NCBI GenBank assembly: GCA_018302235.1
Contig: JAGVZW010000001.1
Coordinates: forward strand, 1-52,396
Length of the DNA: 52,396 nucleotides
Origin: Candidatus Woesearchaeota archaeon
GTDB taxonomy: Archaea; Nanobdellota; Nanobdellia; SCGC-AAA011-G17; GW2011-AR18
Direction of reading: 5' to 3'
The translations under genes were made by a program, and so were the position numbers. The notes under the pieces were generated by a model, which saw only the letters and a list, made by a program, of their open reading frames with translations, had not been told where the DNA came from and did no database searches. The stretch's first letter is position 1. Each line of letters begins with the position of its first letter. Below are positions 19,411-30,040 of the stretch, piece after piece.

Positions 19411-20097
19411 ATGGGAATTATAGAACTTAAAAATGTCTTCAAAACATACGAGATAGGCGATTCAACAATAAACGCATTATTCGATATTAACCTAAACATA
19501 GAAAAATCAGAATTTGTCGCAATAATGGGTCCATCAGGATCAGGCAAATCAACAATAATGAATTCAATCGGATGCCTAGATATCCCAACAAAGGGTGAAA
19601 TTTTCTTAGAAAACAAAAACATTGCAAATCTATCAGAATCAGAGTTAGCACAAATAAGAGGGAAAAAAATTGGTTTCATATTCCAACAATTCAACTTAAT
19701 CCCAACACTAACTGCGTTAGAAAATATAATGCTTCCAATGATTTTTCAAAAAACATCATATGAAAAAAGAAAAAAAAAGGCCATAGAACTATTAACATTA
19801 GTAGAATTAGAGGATAGAATAAACCACAAACCAAAAGAACTTTCAGGAGGCCAGCAGCAAAGAGTAGCAATAGCAAGATCATTAGCAAACAACCCAGAAA
19901 TAATCCTTGCAGATGAACCAACAGGAAATCTAGATTCAAAAACAAGCAATATAATACTACAATTCTTAAAGAAACTAAATAAAGAAGGAAAAACAATAAT
20001 CATAGTAACACACAATATAGATACAGCAAAAGAAACAAAAAAAATATTTTTTCTAAAAGATGGAAAAATAATCAAGGAGGAAAAAAATGAAAATTAA
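19411..20097 (+). CDS. ABC transporter ATP-binding protein (LolD/MacB type)
   Basis: [42 protein letters not shown]. Confidence 0.96.
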   Translation: MGIIELKNVFKTYEIGDSTINALFDINLNIEKSEFVAIMGPSGSGKSTIMNSIGCLDIPTKGEIFLENKNIANLSESELAQIRGKKIGFIFQQFNLIPTLTALENIMLPMIFQKTSYEKRKKKAIELLTLVELEDRINHKPKELSGGQQQRVAIARSLANNPEIILADEPTGNLDSKTSNIILQFLKKLNKEGKTIIIVTHNIDTAKETKKIFFLKDGKIIKEEKNEN

Positions 20098-21247
20098 GTT
20101 TTTGTTAATATTACTATTGTTAACCCAATTAGCATTAGCATCTTCAAAAGACATAAAAATATCTATAGAACCAATAGATATAGTTGAACCAGATTCAACA
20201 TTTACACTCAAAATAAACATAGAAAATCCTACAACAAGCCCAATAGAAGATATTAAAATCAAAGTCGAAGAAGATACACCCTTTATTATAGAGAATAATG
20301 AAATAAAAATTTCAGAATTAGAACCTAATGAAACTAAAACAACCTATTTCAATATAGAGGTTGAAGATACAGAAGCAAACACATATGATTTAGAGATAAA
20401 ATATAAAGAAAACAATGACAATTATGAAACAGAAACGATTCCAATAACAATAAAATCTAAGAGTTCAGATATAATTTTATCAAAAATAAACACAATACCT
20501 GAAATAACAGAACAAGGTAAAAAAACAATACTAGAATTAACCATCGTTAACAATGGTAAAACCAACACAAAAAATATCAAAGCAAAATTAGACCTAACTT
20601 TTGTTCCATTTGCACCAATAACTAGCACAGAAAAATCAATATTATCTTTAAACACAAAAGAAGAAGAAACAATAACATTTGAGATAAAATCTCTAGCAAA
20701 CACAGAATCAGGAACATACAAAATACCACTATCCATAACATTCGAAGATGAGGGTGGAGAAATTAAAGAAAAACAAGAATTAGTATCTATAACTATAGGC
20801 TCAACACCAATAATAGACATTTCAGCAGAAACAGAAAAACCAGTAATAATAGATCAACCATCAATATTCACAATAAAACTAACTAATTCTGGGTTAGAAA
20901 ATATTAAACTAGCTACACTAACCCTAAAAGAATCAAACAATTACAAAATTATTTCAACAAACAAAATATATATTGGAGAAATAGATTCAGATGACTATCA
21001 AACAGCCGAGTTTACTATAATCCCAATAACAAAAACACCTGTAAACATCCTATTTACATTTAAAGATTCCAACAACAAAGACTTTAATATAGAACAAGAA
21101 TTAGATATCCCAATTTATAACCTAAATGAAGCAAAATCCTTAGGACTTATATCAAACAACACAAACACAATAATAATAGTAGCATTCATAATTATTATCA
21201 TAATAGCTCTAATAATTTATAAAAAAAGAAAGAAAAAAAATGATTAA
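20087..21247 (+). CDS. COG1361-like beta-sandwich membrane-anchored protein associated with ABC exporter
   Basis: Signal peptide, repeated CARDB-like modules ([29 protein letters not shown]), C-terminal TM. Confidence 0.72.
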   Translation: MKIKFLLILLLLTQLALASSKDIKISIEPIDIVEPDSTFTLKINIENPTTSPIEDIKIKVEEDTPFIIENNEIKISELEPNETKTTYFNIEVEDTEANTYDLEIKYKENNDNYETETIPITIKSKSSDIILSKINTIPEITEQGKKTILELTIVNNGKTNTKNIKAKLDLTFVPFAPITSTEKSILSLNTKEEETITFEIKSLANTESGTYKIPLSITFEDEGGEIKEKQELVSITIGSTPIIDISAETEKPVIIDQPSIFTIKLTNSGLENIKLATLTLKESNNYKIISTNKIYIGEIDSDDYQTAEFTIIPITKTPVNILFTFKDSNNKDFNIEQELDIPIYNLNEAKSLGLISNNTNTIIIVAFIIIIIIALIIYKKRKKKND

Positions 21248-22454
21248 AGATTTTTTTCTTTATACATTAAAGAATCTTAAAACTAGAGGCCTTAGGTCGT
21301 GGTTGACAATATTTGGAATATTTATAGGTATAGCTGCTGTAGTTTCATTAATATCACTAGGACAAGGTTTAGAATCTGCAATAAACGAAGAATTTGCAAG
21401 CCTAGGCACTGATAAATTAATTATTACGGCAAAAGCAGCAGAATTTGCTCCTCCTGGTGCATTCACAGTTACACCATTAACAAGAAAAGACATAGAACCC
21501 ATAGAAAAAGTAAGCGGTGTAAAACAAGCTATCTCTAGAATTTTTCAACCAGCAGAAGTAGAATACAATAACGAACTAAAATATTTATACGTAATAAATA
21601 TGCCTGTAGACGAAACACAAAAAAATATTTTAGATTTAGATAAGATAAATATAGAAAAAGGAAGAATGTTAAAAAAAGGTGACAAATATAAAATTTTAAT
21701 AGGCTATGACATTGCATATGAAAACATATTTGATAGAAACATCAGACTAAGAGATAAGGTAATAATAAATAAACAAGAATTTGAAGTGATTGGAATTCTA
21801 GAAAAAAACAGTGAAACCAATAACAATATCTTTGTAGAAGAAAACACACTTATAGAATTGTTAGCTATGAAAGAAGAAGAAATTAATCTGATCCTAATCC
21901 AATCTAAACCAGGAGTAAATCTTGAAAAATTAGAAGAGGATATAATAAAAGAGTTTAGAAAATTTCGTAATCAAGAAAAAGGCAAAGAAAATTTTGAAAT
22001 TCAAACACCAAAAGATATAGCAGAATCATTCTCAAAAATCCTAAATATTGTACAAGTAGTATTAATCGGCATAGCAGCAATCTCATTATTTATTGGTGGT
22101 ATTGGAATTATGAACACAATGTACACATCAGTTCTAGAAAGAACAAAAGAAATTGGAATAATGAAAGCAATTGGAGCAACCAACAAAGACATATTATCAA
22201 TTTTTTTGATAGAATCAGGATTACTAGGACTAATAGGTGGAATAATAGGAATAATACTAGGAATTATAATAGGAAAATCAGTAGAACTCATTGCTGCACA
22301 AACATTAGGCACAAACCTATTACAAACATCCTTTCCTTGGTATTTAATAAGCGGTGCATTAGCTTTTTCATTCTTAATTGGAACAATATCAGGTTCATTA
22401 CCAGCAATTAAAGCCTCAAAATTAAAGCCTGTGGATGCCTTAAAATATGAATAA
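21240..22454 (+). CDS. ABC transporter permease, MacB/FtsX type
   Basis: LKTRGLRSWLTIFGIFIGIAAVVSLISLGQGLE, IGIMKAIGATNKDIL. Confidence 0.93.
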   Translation: MIKDFFLYTLKNLKTRGLRSWLTIFGIFIGIAAVVSLISLGQGLESAINEEFASLGTDKLIITAKAAEFAPPGAFTVTPLTRKDIEPIEKVSGVKQAISRIFQPAEVEYNNELKYLYVINMPVDETQKNILDLDKINIEKGRMLKKGDKYKILIGYDIAYENIFDRNIRLRDKVIINKQEFEVIGILEKNSETNNNIFVEENTLIELLAMKEEEINLILIQSKPGVNLEKLEEDIIKEFRKFRNQEKGKENFEIQTPKDIAESFSKILNIVQVVLIGIAAISLFIGGIGIMNTMYTSVLERTKEIGIMKAIGATNKDILSIFLIESGLLGLIGGIIGIILGIIIGKSVELIAAQTLGTNLLQTSFPWYLISGALAFSFLIGTISGSLPAIKASKLKPVDALKYE

Positions 22455-22664
22455 CTAAGAATTCTTTTTAAATCTTACAATAGAATCAATCAAATCTACA
22501 TGACCAACAAACAAACCCCTACAACAATATCTCTCTAATCCTAAAGCATCCAAAACATCCTTCGAATTTTCACCATTAGCAACCCTCTCTTTATATGTTT
22601 CCCATAAATGACCTACTGGCTTTCCACAACCGAAACAACGAAGGGGTATAATCGTGTTAATCAC
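22455..22664 (-). CDS. rpoN: RNA polymerase subunit N (Rpb10), GTG start
   Basis: IPLRCFGCGKPVGHLW...LDALGLERYCCRG. Confidence 0.95.
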   Translation of the reverse strand: MINTIIPLRCFGCGKPVGHLWETYKERVANGENSKDVLDALGLERYCCRGLFVGHVDLIDSIVRFKKNS

Positions 22665-22666
22665 TC

Positions 22667-22926
22667 CTAAACTATTGTATTTACAAAATATCTATATGGA
22701 TAATCTTCTCTTTTCAAATATCCATGATATCCAAGTAAACCCAATTCTTCCTGCACTTTCCTCCTATTTAAACCTTGCGCTATTTGTTTCGCAGATTTCC
22801 AGGATTTTTTTCAAGGTAATTTACAATAATCTCATAAAAAGCAAACATATTTTGCCCCTTACATAGAAAAAGAGTAGCATAAATCCACCTAATTCTCTCA
22901 AAAATTTCTTTTTGATAGGATTTAGC
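22667..22926 (-). pseudogene. Frameshift-interrupted small gene upstream of rpoN
   Basis: AKSYQKEIFERIRWIYATLFLCKGQNMFAFYEIIVNYLEK continues in the -1 frame as SWKSAKQIAQGLNRRKVQEELGLLGYHGYLKREDYPYRYFVNTIV*, switching at an A7 run. Confidence 0.55.
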
Positions 22927-23008
22927 CTATACATTATTTTTTTAATCACAATAAGAAATTAAAAATTCTATTATTTAAATCTGACGCGCATATGTCCTGT
23001 ACAACTTC

Positions 23009-23215
23009 CTATTTCTTTTTTACCTTCCCATCCAATCCCTCTTTTTTAACCCCCTCTGCATCTTTCACTAAATCAACACCAAGCTCTTGCAATGCCTTTA
23101 AATGCATCTGCATTAACTGTTCAACAATTCCAATCATTCTAACCAATTCTTCCCTCTCCTTACTTAATGTACTCAACGCACCCTTATGGAATCCAATTGT
23201 TTCTTCATTTACCAT
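23009..23215 (-). CDS. Small conserved-looking coiled-coil protein, 68 aa
   Basis: MVNEETIGFHKGALSTLSKEREELVRMIGIVEQLMQMHLKALQELGVDL; overlaps upstream gene. Confidence 0.6.
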   Translation of the reverse strand: MVNEETIGFHKGALSTLSKEREELVRMIGIVEQLMQMHLKALQELGVDLVKDAEGVKKEGLDGKVKKK

Positions 23216-23996
23216 CTAACCCTCCAAAATTCAATCTCTTCACCTCAATAGATATCGCATCTTTATTAATTCTATTATAAAAAGGACACAATTTATATTC
23301 ATAACCCTTTCTATTACAATATTCTAAAACCCGCTCATTTTTCTCCACAACAACATTTAAACTCCTAGATTCTGGAAAATAAACCTTAAAATTATTTAAC
23401 TCTTTCTTGATCTCAAAGTTTAAACTGACTAAAAAATTAAACCTAATAGACGCATTCTCTAATTTTTCTAACAATAAAAAATCTTCAACAACTAAACTAT
23501 TAAAATCAAAATTAAAATTCGAAGCAATAAACCCGTAATTACCATAATCAACAACCTTCCACCTACCGAAACTACCCAATATTATATCTCCAATATCACA
23601 TAAACCATTAACACCGATTCCAGAACAAGCATCAACAATCAATAAACAATCATTATCTCTACATACTTGATAAATCTCAAACAAGGGTTGCTCAACATAA
23701 TACCCCCCAAGACTGCATATATACAAAGAATCATAATTCCCAACAAATTTTCCTAACAAATCAATATCAAGCAATCCATCTTTAGTTTCAAAAAAAGCAA
23801 ACTCCAAACCTACTTTTTTTGCAATATCTGGACACTTCCACCAACCAGCCTGATCAGGAAACAAAATATTTTTGCAGCCTTCTCTTTTCAGAATTTCAAA
23901 GGCCTTAAATATAGCATCATTTCCTCTAGAAGTAATAGCAACATTAGCTTTTTTAGTATATATTTGTAAAGCTTTAATAATTCTATCTGAAATCAT
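23205..23996 (-). CDS. PLP-dependent aminotransferase-fold (DegT-like) protein
   Basis: SRGNDAIFKAFEIL, LLIVDACSGIGVNG, SFGRWKVVDYGNYGFI layout; short at 263 aa. Confidence 0.55.
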   Translation of the reverse strand: MISDRIIKALQIYTKKANVAITSRGNDAIFKAFEILKREGCKNILFPDQAGWWKCPDIAKKVGLEFAFFETKDGLLDIDLLGKFVGNYDSLYICSLGGYYVEQPLFEIYQVCRDNDCLLIVDACSGIGVNGLCDIGDIILGSFGRWKVVDYGNYGFIASNFNFDFNSLVVEDFLLLEKLENASIRFNFLVSLNFEIKKELNNFKVYFPESRSLNVVVEKNERVLEYCNRKGYEYKLCPFYNRINKDAISIEVKRLNFGGLDGK

Positions 23997-24030
23997 AAAA
24001 AAAATAACAAAAAAAAGCTTAAAAAAGTAT

Positions 24031-24101
24031 GCACTTGCCGGGATTTGAACCCGGGTCTAAAGCTTGGGAAGCTCCAATCCTAACCACTAGACTACAAATG
24101 C
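24031..24101 (-). tRNA. tRNA-Gly(CCC)
   Basis: Cloverleaf GCATTTG...GGAGC-TTCCCAA-GCTTT...CGGGTTCAAATCCCG...CAAGTGC. Confidence 0.92.
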
Positions 24102-24127
24102 CTTATAAAATTAAATTTTAATAATAT

Positions 24128-24481
24128 TTAACTATTTTCAAATGCAGAACAATAATTTTTAGAGAGGGCTAATAAAGCTATATTTGGCAAACAGATAAAA
24201 TCCTTAGTTAACGGCAATCTTACCAATCGTAGAACTCTTAAACATAAAGACCCCTTATGTATATCAACCACACCTCGTCTTTGGTAAACAGGATGATCAG
24301 ATAATCTAATTTGACCGGTTCCATTATCTCTAAGATTTAACTCAACTGATTTCAAGGATTCAACCCAATGATCATCTGGACCTTTATATCCAACAGAAAC
24401 TAAACTATCTTCCTTGATAATACAAAAATAATAAAAATCTCTATTCCATCTAACCTCTGCTAAATAAACACCCTTCTCCAT
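24128..24481 (-). CDS. Hypothetical protein, 117 aa
   Basis: ORF only. Confidence 0.5.
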   Translation of the reverse strand: MEKGVYLAEVRWNRDFYYFCIIKEDSLVSVGYKGPDDHWVESLKSVELNLRDNGTGQIRLSDHPVYQRRGVVDIHKGSLCLRVLRLVRLPLTKDFICLPNIALLALSKNYCSAFENS

Positions 24482-24516
24482 CAGTATTTCTAACCAAATT
24501 ATCCTTAAAAGTTTTT

Positions 24517-25266
24517 CTATAGCCTACTATTTACCCTTCTTTCATATTGAATTAATAAATGTTCTATACTTTTCTCTAATGATATTATTCTAAGTTCTAT
24601 ATTAAATAAATTATCTAAATCATCACGTCTACCGTAATAATACCTTTCCATAGGTTCGAATGTCAAACCAATCAAACTCAATTCTCTTTCACTTTGTTTC
24701 TTTACTGATAAATCATACCTTTTAACAATATCTTTCATTTGATTCAAAAAAAACTCCCAATAATCAAACCAATTTTCAAGCAAAGAAATTAATTCATTTA
24801 ATAATGACATTAACTCCAGACATTCGTTATTTCTCATAAATTTCACAGAAGAATTTTCAGAATCCAAATCTGGGTTAATATCATTAATTCTTAATCTTTT
24901 TAAAAAATCATTTAATTCAAAAAAATCATCTTTTAAATCCCTAAACCGTTGATCTATTTTTCTTTTTTTGATAAAAAACTCTAATTCAAATAATAAAGAC
25001 CTAAATTTATCTTCCTCATATAAATTTTTTAAATATATAAAATAATTAGTTTCTTGATTATTAATATTTTTTTTATAATATCTATTTATTTCTAAAATAT
25101 AGTTTTCTAACAGTTTATGTAAATCTGAATCTAAAGCAATAAAAATACGAATATATGTTTTTATCAATTCTAAAAAAATACATAATTCATTAAAAGTTAC
25201 ATAATCTTGATTATTTTTCTTCTTTTTTAACATCAAAATTTGAAAATTAACTATATTTATAAACAT
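24517..25266 (-). CDS. Hypothetical helical protein, 249 aa
   Basis: ORF only; Leu/Lys/Glu-rich helical composition. Confidence 0.55.
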   Translation of the reverse strand: MFINIVNFQILMLKKKKNNQDYVTFNELCIFLELIKTYIRIFIALDSDLHKLLENYILEINRYYKKNINNQETNYFIYLKNLYEEDKFRSLLFELEFFIKKRKIDQRFRDLKDDFFELNDFLKRLRINDINPDLDSENSSVKFMRNNECLELMSLLNELISLLENWFDYWEFFLNQMKDIVKRYDLSVKKQSERELSLIGLTFEPMERYYYGRRDDLDNLFNIELRIISLEKSIEHLLIQYERRVNSRL

Positions 25267-25384
25267 TTTTAATAATAGTTACACAATTGTTATATTACAA
25301 AAACAAAAATATCATTCCACAAATAAAAAAGTATATTCAAGTTATTATTTAAATACAAAGATATAAAAAGATTGAGAATAATAA

Positions 25385-27184
25385 ATGTTCATGAAAGATT
25401 CATTTTTCGTTTCAAGCGCTATTGATTATCCATCAGCACCCCCACATGCAGGTCATATGTATGAAAAAATATGTTGTGATGTCTTCGCTAGATGGAATCG
25501 CCTACAAGGAAAAAAAGTTCACTTCTCAACAGGATTAGATTGTCATGGTAGTAAAATAGCTAGATGTGCCAAAGAAACAAACAAAACCCCGGAAGAATTT
25601 GTTAAAACAATAGAAAAATTCTTCTTACAGTTATGTAAAGAGTATAATATTTCATATGATGATTTCATAGAAACCATAGAAAAAAGGCACAAAAAAGTTG
25701 TAGTTAAAATGATTAAAAACTTATACAAAAAAGGAGATATATACAAAGGAAAATATTCAGGATATTATTGTTCTGATTGTGAGACCTACTTCCCAAAAGA
25801 AGAGTTAAATGGAATCTATTGCCCAACCCACAACAAACCTACTGAATTCCTAGAAGAAGAAGCATATTTCTTCAAAATGTCTAAATACCAAAATAAACTA
25901 ATTGAACATATAAAGAATAATCCAAATTTCATAAGACCTGAAAAAAAGAAAAATGAAATTTTAAATAGATTAAAAAAACCATTACATGATTTTTGCCTTA
26001 CTAGAGAAAAAATAGCATGGGGAATTCCTTTTCCATTAGATAAAAAATATATAGTCTCTATCTGGACTGATGCTTTAATTAATTATTTAACAACAATAAA
26101 TTATCCTAATAAAAAATTTAAAGAATTTTGGCCAGCATTACATATAATAGGCACAGATATTGTTTGGCATCATACTGTAATCTGGGGTACATGGTTATTG
26201 GCTTCAAATATTAAATTACCAGAAGTTCTTGTCCATGGGTTTATTATAAGCCCAACCGGAGAAAAAATGTCAAAAACCCAAGGGAATGTAGTAAATCCAT
26301 CAGAACTAGCAAAAAAATATCAAATAGATTCCATTCGTTATTATTTAATTAGAGAAATACCATTCGGAGAAGATGGAAATTTTACAGAAAAAAAATTAAT
26401 TGAGAGGCACAACAATGAACTAGCAAACGATTTAGGAAATTTATTACAAAGAATAATAATCTTAGTGCAAAAACAAAAAAGAATAGAACCACAAAAAATA
26501 GATAAAAATCTATTCGAAAAATTAGATTTAGAACAAATAAAAAAAGAAATGAGTAACTATGAATTACATAATGCTTTATCAACAATCTGGAAATTTATCA
26601 ATGAATGCAATAGATATATAAATGAGAATAAACCCTGGGAAAAAGAAGATCCAAAGCCAGTATTATATAACCTATTAGAAGCAATAAGAATAATTTCAAT
26701 TTTATTAGAGCCATATATGCCAGAAACATCAAAAAAAATTCAAAAACAGTTAAACATAAAAGAAGATATAAACATAAAAAATTGTAAACCAAAAAGAATA
26801 ACATATAAACCAGGCCAACCAGAAATATTATTTAAAAAAATAGAAATTAAAAAAATGGAAGAAAAAAAACAATATTGCTCATATGAAGATTTTCAAAAAT
26901 TAGATATACGGACAGCTACAATTAGAGACGTCAAAGACCACCCTAATGCTGATAAACTGTATATTTTAGAATTAGAACCAAAAAGAAAAATAGTCGCTGG
27001 TATAAAAGAGTTCTATAAAAAAGAAGAACTAATCAATAAACAAATTATATTCATTTCTAATCTAGAACCAAAAACAATTAAAGGTATAGAAAGTCAAGGC
27101 ATGCTACTAGCTGCAGGAGATAAGAACAAGTGTATTCTTCTTTGTCCTGATAAAAAAACAGAAGATAATCTTAAGATAAAATAA
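25385..27184 (+). CDS. metG: Methionyl-tRNA synthetase with C-terminal tRNA-binding OB domain
   Basis: APPHAGHMYEK, TGEKMSKTQGNVVNPSELA, C-terminal FQKLDIRTATIRDVKDHPNADKLYILELE. Confidence 0.95.
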   Translation: MFMKDSFFVSSAIDYPSAPPHAGHMYEKICCDVFARWNRLQGKKVHFSTGLDCHGSKIARCAKETNKTPEEFVKTIEKFFLQLCKEYNISYDDFIETIEKRHKKVVVKMIKNLYKKGDIYKGKYSGYYCSDCETYFPKEELNGIYCPTHNKPTEFLEEEAYFFKMSKYQNKLIEHIKNNPNFIRPEKKKNEILNRLKKPLHDFCLTREKIAWGIPFPLDKKYIVSIWTDALINYLTTINYPNKKFKEFWPALHIIGTDIVWHHTVIWGTWLLASNIKLPEVLVHGFIISPTGEKMSKTQGNVVNPSELAKKYQIDSIRYYLIREIPFGEDGNFTEKKLIERHNNELANDLGNLLQRIIILVQKQKRIEPQKIDKNLFEKLDLEQIKKEMSNYELHNALSTIWKFINECNRYINENKPWEKEDPKPVLYNLLEAIRIISILLEPYMPETSKKIQKQLNIKEDINIKNCKPKRITYKPGQPEILFKKIEIKKMEEKKQYCSYEDFQKLDIRTATIRDVKDHPNADKLYILELEPKRKIVAGIKEFYKKEELINKQIIFISNLEPKTIKGIESQGMLLAAGDKNKCILLCPDKKTEDNLKIK

Positions 27185-27257
27185 GGGCCTGTGGTCTAGC
27201 GGTTATGACTCAACCTTGACGTGGTTGCAATCCCAAGTTCGAATCTTGGCAGGCCCA
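27185..27257 (+). tRNA. tRNA-Val(GAC)
   Basis: GGGCCTG...CAACC-TTGACGT-GGTTG...CCAAGTTCGAATCTTGG-CAGGCCC-A. Confidence 0.92.
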
Positions 27258-27722
27258 CTACCCTAATAATTTTCCTATAAAAAACGTAACAAATACAACA
27301 AGCAACAATAAAAACAAATGCTCAAACACAACAGCTTTTACAGAAACATCTCTAATATTTGCCATATATATACTAAAAAAACTCAATAACAAAACCCCCC
27401 ATATTATAGAGACTATTAAAGCAACATTTAAACTGAAAAAAATTACAGGAAGCAAAAAACTAATAGCTACAATAAATTTAAAAACAAAGGTTGAAAATGT
27501 AGATCTCCATACATCCCTCTCTTTAATTATCTTATTTGATTCTTGAGAGATATGCATTCCAAATGAATCACTTAAAGCATCAAGAATAGCAATAATTAAA
27601 ACACCATTTATAACAATATCCTTTTGAGATGTACTTACAGCCAAACCTATCATTAAACCCAAAGTTGTAACAATACCAGAGCCAATTCCAAAACCAACAC
27701 CTGCTCCTATAGCTTTCTTCAT
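27258..27722 (-). CDS. VIT1/CCC1 family membrane protein
   Basis: GIGSGIVTTLGLMIGL, DALSDSFGMHISQESN, multiple TM helices. Confidence 0.65.
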   Translation of the reverse strand: MKKAIGAGVGFGIGSGIVTTLGLMIGLAVSTSQKDIVINGVLIIAILDALSDSFGMHISQESNKIIKERDVWRSTFSTFVFKFIVAISFLLPVIFFSLNVALIVSIIWGVLLLSFFSIYMANIRDVSVKAVVFEHLFLLLLVVFVTFFIGKLLG

Positions 27723-27859
27723 GACAAAAGTATATAATTGCAACTTAAAAATATTATCTTAAAAAACCAAGATATAATAATAGCTAACATTTTTATTCAT
27801 AGATCAAAAAAAAACAATACATCTTTTTAAATACTATTCCTTTAAAAATAAAGTTAAAA

Positions 27860-28945
27860 ATGAAAGTCATAATAGAAAATTGTCATTCTTATGAATTAAA
27901 CAATATAAAGAAGGCTATAGAAAATGGTTTAAAAAAATTGAATTTTAATTTCACAAATAAAAATAAGATTTTACTAAAGCCAAATGTTTTTGCTCCAAGA
28001 TTACCAGAAGAAGCAGCTACAACACACCCAGTAATTATAGAAGCTCTAGCTCAATTACTAAAAAATAAAGAATTAATCATTGGAGAATCATGCGGTGCTG
28101 ATCTTATGGTAACCACTGAAGCAGCCCTTAAAAAATCAGGAATAACTGAAATAGCTAAAAAATACAACATAAAATTAATCACATTTGAAACAAATGAAAA
28201 GATTAAACTAGAAACAAATACAAACTTAAAAAATATATTATTTCCAAAAATAATAAAAGAAGTAGATATTATTATTAATCTTCCAAAATTAAAAACCCAC
28301 TCTTTAATGCTAATGACTGGAGCCACAAAAAATCTATTTGGTTGTATTCCTGGAGCACAAAAGAGACAGTTTCATGAAAAATTAAAAAGACCTGATAAAT
28401 TTGGCAGTATGTTAGTTGAACTCTCTGAATTAATAAAACCAGAATTAACTATAATGGACGCAGTAATTGGTATGGAGGGGAATGGCCCATCAGCAGGAAC
28501 AGCTAAAAAAACAAATAAAATCCTTATCTCAAGATCAACGCAAGCCTTAGACTCAATTGCTGCAAAAATTATTGATTTCAATCCACAAGAAATTCCAACA
28601 TTAAAAAATTTTAAAAAAGAAGTAGAGGTTATAGGCAATTTAGAAATAATTCCTTATAAAAAACCAGTTAATTATCAAGGTTTAATACGCTACACACCAA
28701 CATTTATTAAAAAATCTATCTATAATTTATATTTAGAAATTAATCAAGACATATGCAAACAATGTAAAATATGCCTAAAAAATTGTCCTGTAAAAGCAAT
28801 AGATGAAAAAAACAATAAAATTTTTATAAACAATAAAAGATGCATAGAATGTTATTGTTGTCATGAGCTATGTCCCCACAAAGCTATCGAACTAAAAGAT
28901 AAAATAGGAAGAAGAATAGTAAGAAAAATTTTAAATTTAAAATAA
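27860..28945 (+). CDS. DUF362 domain protein with 2x[4Fe-4S] ferredoxin domain
   Basis: KPNVFAPRLPEEAATTHP, LPKLKTHSLMLMTGATKNLFG; CKQCKICLKNCPVKAI...CIECYCCHELCPHKAI. Confidence 0.88.
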   Translation: MKVIIENCHSYELNNIKKAIENGLKKLNFNFTNKNKILLKPNVFAPRLPEEAATTHPVIIEALAQLLKNKELIIGESCGADLMVTTEAALKKSGITEIAKKYNIKLITFETNEKIKLETNTNLKNILFPKIIKEVDIIINLPKLKTHSLMLMTGATKNLFGCIPGAQKRQFHEKLKRPDKFGSMLVELSELIKPELTIMDAVIGMEGNGPSAGTAKKTNKILISRSTQALDSIAAKIIDFNPQEIPTLKNFKKEVEVIGNLEIIPYKKPVNYQGLIRYTPTFIKKSIYNLYLEINQDICKQCKICLKNCPVKAIDEKNNKIFINNKRCIECYCCHELCPHKAIELKDKIGRRIVRKILNLK

Positions 28946-28948
28946 CCA

Positions 28949-30040
28949 CTAAACCAAATTAGTGTATACATCATAAAAGCAACCTACAATATTATCACAA
29001 CTAAATTCTTTAACCCTTTGATGTCCCGACTTAACTAGCCTATTATAGAGTTCACTATTATTCTTCAACGTTAATAAACACCCCTTTAACTCAAAAAGAT
29101 CCTTTTCTTTAAAGATTAAACCCGCATTGCCAATAACTCTTGGAATTTCACCAGAATCACTACCAATTACAGGAACCCCACAAGCCATTGCTTCTATTAA
29201 AACATGCCCAAATTGTTCCTTCCATCTTGGCATTGTTATAGATGGTAAAACCAATACATCAAACGCTGAAATATACCTATTCATTTCTTTATAATTAATA
29301 GTTTTAATAAAAACAACATTCAAATTTTTACTTAATAACCTCATTTCTTCTTCTTGTGGGCCACCCCCAATAACTACCAAAGTATAATCCATAAAATCCC
29401 TAATAGCCTCAAATAGATATTTCAAACCCTTATCATGAATTAAACGACCAACAAAACCAATAACAAATCCATTCCATTTACCTCTCAAAGATTCATCCCT
29501 TACAAAACTATTCAAATTAATACCATATCTTGGAATCACCTTAACACCCTTATTCCACCCCTTCTTAATCAAAATTTCCATAGCATCTTCATTTCCAGGT
29601 AAATAATAATCTGCATTTTTAATAGAATATTTCTCAAAATAATTTAAAGGAAATCTGAATTCTTGATAAATATTCTCCCAAGAAAAAATAATAATCTTAG
29701 AATTATACTGTTTAGAATATTTAATCAATAAATAATTAAATAATGTCCATGGCTCTTCCTCTATATGAATTATGTCTGGTTTTATTTTATCTAGTACAGC
29801 TTTCATATTTTTATAATAAAATAATGCACTATCCCTCTTCAAAAAAATTAAATCCATCAAAAAAACCTTATATTTTTTATTTAAAAATTCACTTTCATTG
29901 ACAATATATTCCTTCAATTCCCTCTTATATTCTTTTGGCATCATTACATACAAATCTACCTTCTCTGCTAAAATATCCAACTGCTCATGCAACCCGCTAC
30001 TTGTATCAACATATGACCTAGATGTTATTAAAACCCTCAT
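28949..30040 (-). CDS. Glycosyltransferase, GT4 family
   Basis: GFVGRLIHDKGLKYL, QFGHVLIEAMACGVPVIGSDSGEIPRVI. Confidence 0.9.
   Translation of the reverse strand: MRVLITSRSYVDTSSGLHEQLDILAEKVDLYVMMPKEYKRELKEYIVNESEFLNKKYKVFLMDLIFLKRDSALFYYKNMKAVLDKIKPDIIHIEEEPWTLFNYLLIKYSKQYNSKIIIFSWENIYQEFRFPLNYFEKYSIKNADYYLPGNEDAMEILIKKGWNKGVKVIPRYGINLNSFVRDESLRGKWNGFVIGFVGRLIHDKGLKYLFEAIRDFMDYTLVVIGGGPQEEEMRLLSKNLNVVFIKTINYKEMNRYISAFDVLVLPSITMPRWKEQFGHVLIEAMACGVPVIGSDSGEIPRVIGNAGLIFKEKDLFELKGCLLTLKNNSELYNRLVKSGHQRVKEFSCDNIVGCFYDVYTNLV

Noticed and set aside
20422-20820. Minus ORF of 132 aa opposite the ABC-associated protein
   Set aside because: Antisense shadow within a coherent three-gene plus-strand operon.
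22654-22866. + ORF of 70 aa
   Set aside because: Minus strand here has a stronger coding pattern (the frameshifted gene upstream of rpoN).
22992-23219. + ORF of 75 aa
   Set aside because: Opposite a better-supported 68-aa minus-strand coiled-coil gene in an operon-like overlap.
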